From assembly GCF_044761985.1 (NCBI RefSeq), contig NZ_JBIWDK010000002.1:248001-312000 (forward strand): 64,000 nt of DNA, written 5' to 3'. Every line of letters begins with the position of its first letter. Positions within the stretch are counted from its first letter, which is position 1. The position numbers were made by a program, and so were the translations under genes. This document shows positions 34,949 through 43,701 of the stretch, in pieces. Under the pieces are notes generated by a model. It was not told the DNA's origin and did no database searches. It saw only the letters and a list, made by a program, of their open reading frames with translations. This DNA is from Peribacillus sp044761985 (lineage in GTDB: Bacteria; Bacillota; Bacilli; Bacillales; DSM-1321).

Positions 34949-36451
34949 TCAACCTAACAGGTTTTGAACAAGCTTTACATACTTCGACAAAGTGGACACC
35001 GATATGAAATATTTATCCGCGATGACCTGTTTACTCATCTTTTCGTTTTTCAGCTTATTCCATACATATTCGACAGCTGACGCCCAACCTGCTGGATTGT
35101 TCAGCTTCTGATTCGCATGGGTAGCCTCGACGAAGACAGAAAACCACATTAAATAAAGACCTGCTTCATTTAATTGGATAGGGTGAAAATGCTGATATAA
35201 CAATTCTGCCGTCCGATCGGCAAAACCAATCGCTGTCAGTTGGCGGTCTTTATTAGGTTCCTGCACCATGTCGGCATAATCCTTTTCCCATTCGGTGAAA
35301 TTCTGCTTCATGCCGAAAACCTGGTTTTTCAAAAGCTTCGGTTTATGAACGGAGTGCTTTAATAGGAAAATAGCAAACAATCTTTCTTCGATAAATTCAC
35401 TATCAAGCCGTTTTATAATAGAAGGAAGGTGATTTTCAAACCCATCAGAGGTAGCGTTCATATCCCCCCATGGCTCCATGCCTTCTTTTTCTGGATTCAT
35501 TTCAATGACCTTTTTCCATGCTTTTCTGGCGGCCTGTTCATGTCCTAAATGATGAGCCGATATCGTCAGCCAATAGTAGAACGTTCCGTCACCTTCAAAT
35601 CCTTGCTTTTGTAGCACATTTAACCATTTATATGCAGATGCATAGTTTCCGATTAATGCAAAAGTGGCACCGAGCTTGAAGCGATGTTCCGATAGCATCG
35701 GCCGGATCTTTTCGAGCATCGAAACAAGTTCATCCACCTTCTCATCTTCCTGCTGATAATGATAAAAGACGACTAAATTGCATAGCGCATGCAGGTTTCC
35801 TGGGCTTTTTTCCAGGACCTCATCCAATGTGGAGAACGCCTCATCTTCCTGCCCAAGGTAAAAGTAGGCTAACGCAAGGTTATTGTAAGCGGACCAGTAA
35901 TCCTTATATTCGGCAATCGTTTCTTTTAACACTTCAATCGCTCTAGGGAAGTCGCCCGCTTCCAAATATTCACGCGCTTTCTCCTGTTTGGCAATCAGGC
36001 CATCATGCTTGAAGGGATTTTCCTCCGAACCATCTGACTCAAAGGTGATAAGTTCAAGAAGATCCTCAGCGTCGTCACTGAATTCCCCGTCTTCCTCTTT
36101 ATCCAGGTAAGCACTCGCATGGCGGTATGCTTCCTTGAACATGCCTAAATGGGCATAATTATTGGCTAGGAAGTAATGGCATTCCGACATAAAGGGATCC
36201 ATTACATCCAAGATATTTTCTAGAAGGTTATTGGAATAATTGTATTCTCCGATTTCCGAACAAGTAATTGCCAATTGGCATGCAATCATCGGTTCAGCGG
36301 GTTCAAGTTCCAAGGCACGTTCCAGGTATTTTTTTGACTTTGGTAATTCATGTCTATGATATGCTTTTAAACCCTTGGTGAAGTAATACTCACCAGTAGG
36401 GTGAAAGGTTAGAATTTTTGCCTGTTGGCCATAATTAGAGTCTTTACTCAT
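34949..36451 (-). CDS. yvcD: TPR-repeat protein (YvcD-like)
   Basis: 500 residues from the ATG at 36451, preceded by GGAGG. Tandem tetratricopeptide repeats cover about residues 20-330 (for example YFTKGLKAYHRHELPKSKKY and AYNNLALAYFYLGQEDEAF), which suggests a helical scaffold for protein contacts. The C terminus has a helix-turn-helix-like segment (MSKQVIADKYFISVSTLSKY). It is cytosolic with no signal peptide. The homologue in B. subtilis is next to trxB; its role is unknown. Confidence 0.85.
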   Translation of the reverse strand: MSKDSNYGQQAKILTFHPTGEYYFTKGLKAYHRHELPKSKKYLERALELEPAEPMIACQLAITCSEIGEYNYSNNLLENILDVMDPFMSECHYFLANNYAHLGMFKEAYRHASAYLDKEEDGEFSDDAEDLLELITFESDGSEENPFKHDGLIAKQEKAREYLEAGDFPRAIEVLKETIAEYKDYWSAYNNLALAYFYLGQEDEAFSTLDEVLEKSPGNLHALCNLVVFYHYQQEDEKVDELVSMLEKIRPMLSEHRFKLGATFALIGNYASAYKWLNVLQKQGFEGDGTFYYWLTISAHHLGHEQAARKAWKKVIEMNPEKEGMEPWGDMNATSDGFENHLPSIIKRLDSEFIEERLFAIFLLKHSVHKPKLLKNQVFGMKQNFTEWEKDYADMVQEPNKDRQLTAIGFADRTAELLYQHFHPIQLNEAGLYLMWFSVFVEATHANQKLNNPAGWASAVEYVWNKLKNEKMSKQVIADKYFISVSTLSKYVKLVQNLLG

Positions 36452-36579
36452 GTAATCCTCCATCTACAAGTTGATTAACTATAGTATTATACCATATGGA
36501 AGGATTTTTGCCGAACGATTCAAGAAACTGGAAATTGATATTTGACTTCCTTTTTCTCGATTTGACGGGTGGCCTTTGT

Positions 36580-36608
36580 AAAAAAAACACCCTCCGAAGA
36601 AGGAGGGC
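36580..36608 (-). terminator. Terminator of the his operon
   Basis: GCCCTCC pairs with GGAGGGT around TTCTTC, followed by eight T on the minus strand, 12 bases after the hisIE stop. Confidence 0.85.
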
Positions 36609-36619
36609 AATAGACCTGC

Positions 36620-37276
36620 TTAGGCCTTTGATTTTGGCTCGTCTTTTACGGAATGCCTAGCTTTTAATACATCAAGAACGGCCTGGAAAGGTAATTCCTG
36701 TTCTTGTAGCAGGACGAATAAGTGATAAAGGAGATCGGCACTTTCCATCGAAAGTTCTTCGGCATCACGATTTTTGGCAGCTATGATGACTTCAGCGGAT
36801 TCTTCCCCCACTTTTTTCAGGATTTTATCAACGCCTTTTTCGAATAAGTAGGTCGTATAAGATCCTTCAGGCATTTTTGCTTTTCGCTCTGCAATCAACC
36901 CTTCCAATTCCGTTAGGAAATTCACGTTCGTCGGTCCAGATTGTTGCACTTCTTCATCTTTATAAATCGTTGTGCCGAAGCAACTAGTTGCACCAGTATG
37001 GCATGCGGGCCCTGCAGGTACAACCTTCACGACTAATGCATCCTGGTCGCAGTCATATTTCATTTCGACTATTTTTTGTGTATTTCCGCTCGTTTCCCCT
37101 TTATGCCATAACTCATTGCGAGAACGGCTATAGAATACCGTCTCCCCTTTTGCGATGGAAAGATTCAAGGATTCTTTGTTCATGTAAGCAAGTGTAAGCA
37201 CTTCTCCTGTACCAGCATCCTGGATAATCGCTGGAATAAGGCCTTTTTCATCATATTTAATAGTATCGAAATTCAT
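36620..37276 (-). CDS. hisI: Bifunctional phosphoribosyl-AMP cyclohydrolase / phosphoribosyl-ATP pyrophosphohydrolase
   Basis: 218 residues, a HisI-HisE fusion. The cyclohydrolase part (1-110) has the metal and zinc motif CDQDALVVKV...CHTG...CFG; the pyrophosphohydrolase part (about 118-205) has KKVGEESAEVIIAAKN and ADLLYHLFVLL. It carries out steps 2 and 3 of histidine synthesis. It overlaps hisF by four bases (ATGA type) and is the last gene of the operon. Confidence 0.97.
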   Translation of the reverse strand: MNFDTIKYDEKGLIPAIIQDAGTGEVLTLAYMNKESLNLSIAKGETVFYSRSRNELWHKGETSGNTQKIVEMKYDCDQDALVVKVVPAGPACHTGATSCFGTTIYKDEEVQQSGPTNVNFLTELEGLIAERKAKMPEGSYTTYLFEKGVDKILKKVGEESAEVIIAAKNRDAEELSMESADLLYHLFVLLQEQELPFQAVLDVLKARHSVKDEPKSKA

Positions 37277-38031
37277 CGTACAACCACTCCTTGTTGTTTG
37301 AGAAACGTTTTGACTTCTTTAACTGATGTTTCTTTATAATGGAAAATTGAAGCCGCCAATGCCGCGTCCGCTTTTCCTTCTTCAAATGCAGTCTGGAAAT
37401 GCTCCGCATTCCCGGCACCACCCGAGGCAATGACCGGAACGGAAACAGCTTCAGATACCGCTTTCGTTAATGCAATGTTAAACCCTTGCTTCTCGCCATC
37501 ACAATCCATGCTAGTTAATAAGATTTCACCGGCACCACGGCTGACCGCTTCCTTTGCCCACTCTATGACTTCCCATTCTGTCGGTTTTCTGCCCCCATGG
37601 GTATACACACGCCAAGAACCAAGTGCTTCATCATATCGTGCATCAATGGCAATGACGATGCATTGCGCTCCAAAGTAATCGGAACCTTCATTAATTAAGT
37701 CAGGTCGTAGGACGGCGGCTGTATTTAGAGACACTTTATCAGCGCCTGCTCGTAGAATCTTCTTCATGTCCGCTAGCGAGTTAATGCCACCGCCAACCGT
37801 AAAGGGGATGGCAAGGCTACCTGCCACACTTTGAACGACGTCGACAATGGTTTCCCGTCCTTCATGCGAAGCAGAAATATCAAGGAAGACCAGTTCATCG
37901 GCTCCTTCTTGATCGTAAAAGGCCGCAAGTTCGACAGGGTCCCCCGCATCTCTTAAGGAAACAAACTGAATCCCCTTAACGACGCGTCCATCCTTTACAT
38001 CCAAACAGGGGATAATCCGTTTTGTCAGCAT
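37273..38031 (-). CDS. hisF: Imidazole glycerol phosphate synthase cyclase subunit
   Basis: 252 residues, TIM barrel. The catalytic aspartates are in IIPCLDVKDGRVVKG (Asp11) and LLTSMDCDGEKQGF (Asp130). With HisH it makes imidazole glycerol phosphate and AICAR, using ammonia channelled from HisH. It begins one base after hisA ends and overlaps hisI by four bases. Confidence 0.97.
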   Translation of the reverse strand: MLTKRIIPCLDVKDGRVVKGIQFVSLRDAGDPVELAAFYDQEGADELVFLDISASHEGRETIVDVVQSVAGSLAIPFTVGGGINSLADMKKILRAGADKVSLNTAAVLRPDLINEGSDYFGAQCIVIAIDARYDEALGSWRVYTHGGRKPTEWEVIEWAKEAVSRGAGEILLTSMDCDGEKQGFNIALTKAVSEAVSVPVIASGGAGNAEHFQTAFEEGKADAALAASIFHYKETSVKEVKTFLKQQGVVVR

Positions 38032-38766
38032 TTAACCACGCACCTTTTCCAGCGCTTCTTTTACCGTGAAGCGGTTCGTATAAATGGCCTTGCCGATAAT
38101 CGCCCCTGCAACACCTTGGGCTTCATATTCTTGGAGTTTGATAAGGTCAGCAAGCGAACTGATGCCTCCTGATGCGATCACATTCTTACCGGTTGCTTCC
38201 GCCATCGCGACAATCCCCTTCACATTAGGACCCGAAAGCATCCCGTCCGTCGCGATATCTGTCACGATAAACGTTTCCGCACCGGCATCAGCAAGAATTT
38301 TCCCAAGATCGATGGCCAGTGTTTCAGAGGTTTGTAGCCAACCATGCGTGGCCACTTTACCATCCTTCGCATCTATTCCAATCGCGATGTGTTTCCCGTA
38401 TTTTCTAATCATTTCTTTTGTGAATTCAGGATTGGAAACGGCTGTGCTGCCAAGAATGACACGCTCTACACCGTTATCGAGATAATGGGCAATATCCTCC
38501 TCCGTCCGAATCCCGCCGCCGATTTGGACACGCGCCCCCAACTCTTTTGCCGCTTTAATCACGTATGAGTCATTGATGCGCACGCCTTCTTTGGCCCCAT
38601 CCAAATCAACCATATGTATCCACTCTGCTCCTTGGTCCGCAAAGCTTTTGGCCATATCAAAGGGAGAATCTCCATAGACCGTTTCCTGATTATAGTCTCC
38701 CTGGATTAAGCGGACGCATTTGCCGCCCCGCATATCAATCGCCGGGTAAATCGTAAAGTTGCTCAT
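38032..38766 (-). CDS. hisA: Phosphoribosylformimino-5-aminoimidazole carboxamide ribotide isomerase
   Basis: 244 residues, TIM barrel homologous to HisF. Catalytic Asp8 (YPAIDMRGGKCVRL) and Asp129 (FIVTDIATDGMLSGPN) are visible. It performs the Amadori rearrangement in step 4. It overlaps hisH by four bases and directly abuts hisF. Confidence 0.97.
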   Translation of the reverse strand: MSNFTIYPAIDMRGGKCVRLIQGDYNQETVYGDSPFDMAKSFADQGAEWIHMVDLDGAKEGVRINDSYVIKAAKELGARVQIGGGIRTEEDIAHYLDNGVERVILGSTAVSNPEFTKEMIRKYGKHIAIGIDAKDGKVATHGWLQTSETLAIDLGKILADAGAETFIVTDIATDGMLSGPNVKGIVAMAEATGKNVIASGGISSLADLIKLQEYEAQGVAGAIIGKAIYTNRFTVKEALEKVRG

Positions 38767-39395
38767 GCTTTTTCCTTCCCTTCCACTAACGACAAATAAT
38801 TTTTCAAGAGAGACATGCCCATCTGCCCGCTTTTCTCCGGATGAAACTGCATGCCGAACACATTGCCTTTCCCCACGATCGCCGGTACCTCCACATCATA
38901 GGTTGCTGAAGCGATCATATACGATTCATCGGTATCTGCATAATAGGAATGGACGAAGTACACATGCTCTTCTGCAAGACCGTCGATTAATGGCGAAGAT
39001 TGTTTAAATTCAAGGTGGTTCCAGCCCATATGTGGTACTTTATATGTTTGTTCGTTAGCATCAACACCGGTAAAACGAACGACTTTCCCCGGAATTAGAG
39101 AAAGTCCTTTTGCTGGTCCATTCTCTTCACTTTCATCAAATAGAAGTTGCATGCCAAGGCAAATCCCGAGTAAAAATCCACCATCGGCGACGTATTGTTT
39201 CAGGAACTCATCAAGCTTCTGTTTTTCCAAAAGACTCATCGCATCTCTGAATGAACCGACGCCTGGTAGGATGATGCCTGTCGCTTTGGCCAGCTCGGCT
39301 GGGTCGTCGGAAATGAATGAATCAGCTTCCAAACGTTCGAGCCCCTTACTGACGGAAAATAAATTCCCCATTCCGTAATCGACGATCCCGATCAT
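38763..39395 (-). CDS. hisH: Imidazole glycerol phosphate synthase glutaminase subunit
   Basis: 210 residues, class I glutamine amidotransferase. The nucleophile is in LLGICLGMQLLF (Cys about 80) and the His-Glu pair in GMQFHPEKSG. It supplies ammonia to HisF. It begins directly after the hisB stop and ends within the hisA start. Confidence 0.97.
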   Translation of the reverse strand: MIGIVDYGMGNLFSVSKGLERLEADSFISDDPAELAKATGIILPGVGSFRDAMSLLEKQKLDEFLKQYVADGGFLLGICLGMQLLFDESEENGPAKGLSLIPGKVVRFTGVDANEQTYKVPHMGWNHLEFKQSSPLIDGLAEEHVYFVHSYYADTDESYMIASATYDVEVPAIVGKGNVFGMQFHPEKSGQMGMSLLKNYLSLVEGKEKA

Positions 39396-39983
39396 TTACA
39401 ACATTCCTTTCGTCGATGGAATCCCTTTTTCTCGCGGATCGATAGAAGTAGCTTCATCCAATGCACGCCCTAGCGCTTTAAAGACCGCCTCAATCATATG
39501 ATGCGTATTATGGCCATAATGAACGATGACATGCAGGTTCATTCGTGCTTCAAGCGCAAACTTCCAAAGAAATTCATGCACCAATTCCGTATCGAATGTC
39601 CCGACCTTCTGCGAAGGGAACTCTGCACGGAACTCAAGGTGCGGCCGATTACTTAAATCGATGACCACTTGAGCAAGAGCCTCGTCCATCGGTACGAAGG
39701 CATTTCCATAACGTTTGATGCCACGCTTGTCCCCAAGGGCTTCCAATAACGTCTGCCCTAAGCAAATGCCGATATCTTCAGTTGTATGATGATCATCAAC
39801 CTCCGTATCCCCCTTCGCATCCACAGTAAGATCGAACTTCCCATGCTTCGTGAACAAATCAAGCATATGCGTCATAAACGGAACACCCGTCTCAATCGAC
39901 GAATTCCCTTCCCCATCGACACCAAACCTCAAACTAATATCCGTCTCATTCGTCTTCCGCTCCACACTAGCAAAACGCTCCAT
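39396..39983 (-). CDS. hisB: Imidazoleglycerol-phosphate dehydratase
   Basis: 195 residues, the monofunctional form. Metal-binding motifs DDHHTTEDIGI and HYGHNTHHMIEAVFKALGRAL are present. It catalyses step 6. There is no phosphatase domain, as usual for Bacillus, where a separate histidinol phosphatase is used. AGGAGG precedes the ATG. A palindromic repeat pair separates it from hisD. Confidence 0.97.
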   Translation of the reverse strand: MERFASVERKTNETDISLRFGVDGEGNSSIETGVPFMTHMLDLFTKHGKFDLTVDAKGDTEVDDHHTTEDIGICLGQTLLEALGDKRGIKRYGNAFVPMDEALAQVVIDLSNRPHLEFRAEFPSQKVGTFDTELVHEFLWKFALEARMNLHVIVHYGHNTHHMIEAVFKALGRALDEATSIDPREKGIPSTKGML

Positions 39984-40002
39984 AACTAATCCTCCTCAAA
40001 TC

Positions 40003-40029
40003 GGGGGTCAGACCCCATTTCCCAAGTTC
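40003..40029 (-). repeat. GGGTCTGACCCC palindromic repeat, copy 1
   Basis: On the minus strand: GAACTTGGGAAAT then GGGGTCTGACCCCC. Same unit as copies at 40080, 43491 and 43568. It lies in the hisD-hisB gap and ends 13 bases before the hisB ribosome-site region. Confidence 0.8.
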
Positions 40030-40079
40030 GTAAACTCTTTGAAAACGCTTATATATCAATACTTTCAATGATTTATTTA

Positions 40080-40105
40080 GGGGTCAGACCCTATTTCCCA
40101 AGTTC
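40080..40105 (-). repeat. GGGTCTGACCCC palindromic repeat, copy 2, overlapping the hisD stop
   Basis: On the minus strand: GAACTTGGGAAAT then AGGGTCTGACCCC. The first part encodes the last residues of HisD (ELGK) and its TAG stop, so the repeat lies partly inside the gene. Confidence 0.8.
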
Positions 40106-41371
40106 ATGCACACCACGGGATTCGATGGCGCGTGCGTGGGCTTCGAGTCCTTCCATTCGGGCAAATGCGGCAATTTTTGCCGCGTTTTGTCGGAATGCCG
40201 TTTCACTGTACATGATGATGCTCGATTTCTTTTGGAAATCGTCAACATTTAATGGACTAGAGAAACGGGCCGTCCCGTTCGTAGGTAAGACATGATTCGG
40301 TCCTGCGAAATAATCCCCCACCGGCTCCGAACTGAAACGGCCGATAAAGATGGCCCCGGCGTGGCGGATTTTCGCCATCACTTCAAGAGCATCACGAGTC
40401 ACAATTTCCAAATGCTCTGGTGCCAGCTCATTTACGGCACCAATGGCCTCGTCCATATTCTCACAGACAACAATCCGCCCGTAATCCTTAATCGCAGCTT
40501 CTGCAATTTCCCGCCGTGGAAGTAATGCAACCTGCTTCTCCACTTCTTTAGCCACTTCCGTTGCAAGGACCATTGAAGTCGTCACAAGGACACTACAGGC
40601 ACGAGCATCATGTTCTGCCTGTGATAACAGATCCGCGGCCACTTCCGAAGCAACAGCCGTATCATCTGCAAGGACGGCAATTTCACTAGGGCCTGCAATC
40701 ATGTCGATTGCCACGTCCCCGAATACTTCCCGTTTCGCCAATGCTACATATATATTGCCGGGACCGACGATTTTATCGACATGCACAATCGTTTCTGTTC
40801 CATAAGCAAGTGCCGCAATCGCTTGAGCCCCACCGATCTTGTAAATCTCCGTCACACCGGCAATTTTCGCAGCGGCTAAAACGGCCGGTGTCAATTTCCC
40901 GTCTTTCCCAGGTGGAGATACCATGACGATTCGCTTCACCCCCGCCGCTTTGGCGGGCATCACATTCATCAGAACGGATGATGGATAGGCAGCCGTTCCA
41001 CCGGGAACATAAACCCCAACCGCATCAAGGGGCGTCATTTTCTGGCCCAGCATCGTTCCATTCTCATCGGTTGTGATCCAGGAGTTCCTAATTTGTTTCT
41101 CGTGAAACATTCTGATATTATCGGCCGCTTCCTGAATGATCGCTACCTGCTCCTCAGTTAAATCCGCTGTTGCCTCTTCGATTTCCTGTTCGGTAACTAG
41201 AAACTCTTCAAGACGAACGCCGTCGAAACGTTCCGTAAAATTATGTAATGCTTCATCCCCATTTTTTCTCACAGCATAAATGATATCCTGTACCGCTTTT
41301 CGTTGATCGGCAGTACCTGCATCAACTGAACGCTTTAAGGAAATGCCTTCTGCAAACCGTGCAATTTTCAT
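40091..41371 (-). CDS. hisD: Histidinol dehydrogenase
   Basis: 426 residues, full length. The signature TEIYKIGGAQAIAALAYGTE, then HVDKIVGPGNIYVALAKR, and the zinc-ligand/catalytic region SQAEHDARACS and AGPNHVLPTNG are intact. It oxidises histidinol to histidine in two NAD-dependent steps. The final residues (HELGK) and stop codon come from a palindromic repeat that overlaps the 3' end. It lies 24 bases after hisG. Confidence 0.97.
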   Translation of the reverse strand: MKIARFAEGISLKRSVDAGTADQRKAVQDIIYAVRKNGDEALHNFTERFDGVRLEEFLVTEQEIEEATADLTEEQVAIIQEAADNIRMFHEKQIRNSWITTDENGTMLGQKMTPLDAVGVYVPGGTAAYPSSVLMNVMPAKAAGVKRIVMVSPPGKDGKLTPAVLAAAKIAGVTEIYKIGGAQAIAALAYGTETIVHVDKIVGPGNIYVALAKREVFGDVAIDMIAGPSEIAVLADDTAVASEVAADLLSQAEHDARACSVLVTTSMVLATEVAKEVEKQVALLPRREIAEAAIKDYGRIVVCENMDEAIGAVNELAPEHLEIVTRDALEVMAKIRHAGAIFIGRFSSEPVGDYFAGPNHVLPTNGTARFSSPLNVDDFQKKSSIIMYSETAFRQNAAKIAAFARMEGLEAHARAIESRGVHELGK

Positions 41372-41395
41372 GTTTCCACCTCATAAACGTACGTA

Positions 41396-42028
41396 TTATT
41401 GTTCTATGATTTCCGCTAAACGATCGACAATTTCCGTAATTCGCGCCTCTTTAATTCGGTAACTGACAGGATTCGCCACCAACCTTGAAGTCACATCGGC
41501 AATTTTCGCATATTCGACCAAACCATTTTCCTTCAATGTTTGACCTGTTGAGACGATATCCACGATTCTCTCTGCCAAGCCAATTAATGGAGCTAACTCA
41601 ATCGAACCATTCAATTTGATGATTTCGACCTGCTCACCTTGCTGGCGAAAATAACTCGAGGCCACATTCGGGTATTTACTGGCAATTTTAGGGGCAAATG
41701 AGCTGATTTTCGTTCCAGGTAGCCCGGCCACCGCTAAGTAGCAAGCACTGATTTTCAAATCCAGCAACTCATAAACATCGCGTTCTTCCTCTAACATTAC
41801 ATCCTTGCCCGCAATCCCCATGTCCGCAACTCCATGCTCCACATAGGTTACGACATCCATCGGCTTTGCTAAAATGAACCGAAGATTTTCCTCTTCCACT
41901 TCGATGATTAACTTACGGGAATCATCAAACTCAGGAGGTAGACGGAAGCCGGCCTTCCTTAATAGCTCCGCCGCTTCTTCAAAAATTCTGCCTTTAGGCA
42001 TCGCTATTGTTAAAAAGCTATTACTCAT
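41396..42028 (-). CDS. hisG: ATP phosphoribosyltransferase, short form
   Basis: 210 residues from the ATG at 42028 (MSNSFLTIAMPKGRI), the short catalytic form that lacks the C-terminal regulatory domain and needs HisZ. The PRPP loop is IVDIVSTGQTLKENGL. It catalyses the first committed step. The start overlaps the end of hisZ by eight bases, so the two subunits are probably made together. A frame from 42046 adds six residues and is less likely. Confidence 0.97.
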   Translation of the reverse strand: MSNSFLTIAMPKGRIFEEAAELLRKAGFRLPPEFDDSRKLIIEVEEENLRFILAKPMDVVTYVEHGVADMGIAGKDVMLEEERDVYELLDLKISACYLAVAGLPGTKISSFAPKIASKYPNVASSYFRQQGEQVEIIKLNGSIELAPLIGLAERIVDIVSTGQTLKENGLVEYAKIADVTSRLVANPVSYRIKEARITEIVDRLAEIIEQ

Positions 42029-43250
42029 CTTGTCCATTCCCCCCATTCCCTACAAACATATGCACATCAGAAAAAGTTCTTGTAAACGCATCGACATTTT
42101 GTACGACCGTAATATCTTGAATCGTGATTCTCTTGCCTTCCAATCGTTTCGATTTCGCAAAATCAAGGGCTTCCGCTCGGCGCTCCGGACTGAACAAAAT
42201 GCACTCCGGTGCAATTAGCTGACTAGGTTCGCCTAGTGCTTCGGCAAGGCGATCGACACGAATTGCAAAACCAGTGGCAGAGGCATCCCATCCGAATTTT
42301 TCAAGTAAGTTGTCATAACGTCCACCATTCCCGATCGGCGACCCAACTTGACCTGCATACACTTCGAACAGCGTTCCGGTGTAATAACTCATATGACTGA
42401 CTAGCGTTAAATCAAGGTTCACATACTGATCGACACCGAATTCCTTCAGCTGTACAGCCAGTTCCCTCAGTTCATCGAGTGAATCCTGTCCTTTTCCATT
42501 CTCAAGCAGCGCCATTGCTTTTGACAAAGTGCCCTCACTTCCTCTTAAGGAAATGAATTCGATGAGCCTTTGTTTATCAATAGAAGAAAGCGGAAGCGAT
42601 TTTACATGTTCACGAAAACCAACATAGTTCTTCTCATATAACAACTTTCTTAAAACCGAAGCTCTTTCTTCCGTCCCTAATATGCTCAAGAAGAATTCCT
42701 GTAAAAATCCGATATGCCCGATGGATATTTTGAAATCCTCGAGGCCGGCAGCCTTCAGGACATCGGTAAGTAACGCGATCATTTCCGCATCTGCACTGAT
42801 TGATTTGTTTCCAATACATTCAATTCCGATTTGCTCGAACTCAGCCGGTCTCCCGCCTTCACGTTGCTGGGCGCGATACACATTCGCTGAATAGGCTAGA
42901 CGTAGTGGGATTTGTTGTTTAAGCAGTTTCGATGCCGCCACCCGGGCGATTGGAGCCGTCATATCCGGTCGAAGCACAAGCGTATGTCCCTGGGCATCAA
43001 GCAGTTTAAATAATTGCTGATCCAAAATGGCAGAAGCTTCCCCAATCGTTTCGTAATATTCCAAAGCAGGTGTTTCAATAAATTGATACCCCCACTTCTT
43101 GATCTCATCACTCATCTTATTTCGAACCGATACTTTGGTTTCGTATAGCATCGGTAATGTATCTCTCATCCCTAACGGTTTCTCAAACATAAATGGCTTA
43201 GTCACGACTGCACATCCTTTTGGAATAATGGGTACTGTATGTATTTCCAT
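42021..43250 (-). CDS. hisZ: ATP phosphoribosyltransferase regulatory subunit
   Basis: About 409 residues, a class II aminoacyl-tRNA-synthetase-like protein related to HisRS that activates HisG and mediates histidine feedback. Motif 2-like sequence LRLAYSANVYRAQQREGGRPAEFEQIG and the C-terminal SPIGNGGRYDNLL are visible. The ATG at 43250 has AGGAGG five bases upstream; this gives 20 extra residues before MFEKPLGMRDTLP, where homologues usually begin (43190). The 43190 ATG has no clear ribosome site. First gene of hisZGDBHAFI. Confidence 0.94.
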   Translation of the reverse strand: MEIHTVPIIPKGCAVVTKPFMFEKPLGMRDTLPMLYETKVSVRNKMSDEIKKWGYQFIETPALEYYETIGEASAILDQQLFKLLDAQGHTLVLRPDMTAPIARVAASKLLKQQIPLRLAYSANVYRAQQREGGRPAEFEQIGIECIGNKSISADAEMIALLTDVLKAAGLEDFKISIGHIGFLQEFFLSILGTEERASVLRKLLYEKNYVGFREHVKSLPLSSIDKQRLIEFISLRGSEGTLSKAMALLENGKGQDSLDELRELAVQLKEFGVDQYVNLDLTLVSHMSYYTGTLFEVYAGQVGSPIGNGGRYDNLLEKFGWDASATGFAIRVDRLAEALGEPSQLIAPECILFSPERRAEALDFAKSKRLEGKRITIQDITVVQNVDAFTRTFSDVHMFVGNGGNGQDE

Positions 43251-43490
43251 TCGACCCTCCTCTTTTAAAATGCAGGGCCTTGATAAATTAAATATGTGTT
43301 TACTTATATCTTTCCTATATGCCGATCTTAAAACCCCACTATGGGTCACATGTAAAATACTATCAAAAAAACTAACATAATCCTATAAATAATCGCAATT
43401 ATCTATCAAATCGCTTTAGTTCGCTAATATGGTAACAAGATGAAGTTATTACTAGTGTACTCCTGCCCCCACCTCCCGTCAATGAAAAAA
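43251..43490. other. Intergenic stretch upstream of hisZ
   Basis: No gene is seen. TTGATA with a 17-base spacer before CATAGT is a possible promoter for the his operon on the minus strand, but the match is weak. I find no T-box or histidine-rich leader peptide. Confidence 0.35.
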
Positions 43491-43515
43491 GGGGGTCAGA
43501 CCCTATTTCCCAAAC
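43491..43515 (-). repeat. GGGTCTGACCCC palindromic repeat, copy 3
   Basis: On the minus strand: TTTGGGAAATAGGGTCTG then ACCCCC. Identical in the core to copies 1, 2 and 4. Confidence 0.8.
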
Positions 43516-43567
43516 TCCTTATAAGCACCCGAGACTTACAGCGGCGTGGTTTTGGAAAAAAACAGGA

Positions 43568-43590
43568 GGGGTCAGACCCTATTTCCCGGT
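43568..43590 (-). repeat. GGGTCTGACCCC palindromic repeat, copy 4
   Basis: On the minus strand: CCGGGAAATAGGGTCTG then ACCCC. It is 77 bases from copy 3, and the two form a direct pair, as copies 1 and 2 do. Confidence 0.8.
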
Positions 43591-43701
43591 CCTTTTCTAC
43601 TATCTTTATTCGATTTTCATTATTGTGTATATCTTTTGGTATGGAGGATTTATAATTTTTAGTGGTTTAGGTGTATTTTAACTTCTTAGGGGGAAATGAT
43701 T

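Noticed and set aside
40034..40048. TTGAAAACGCTTATA between hisD and hisB as a cre site
   Set aside because: The essential C near the right end is T, and the position is inside an operon between two repeats.
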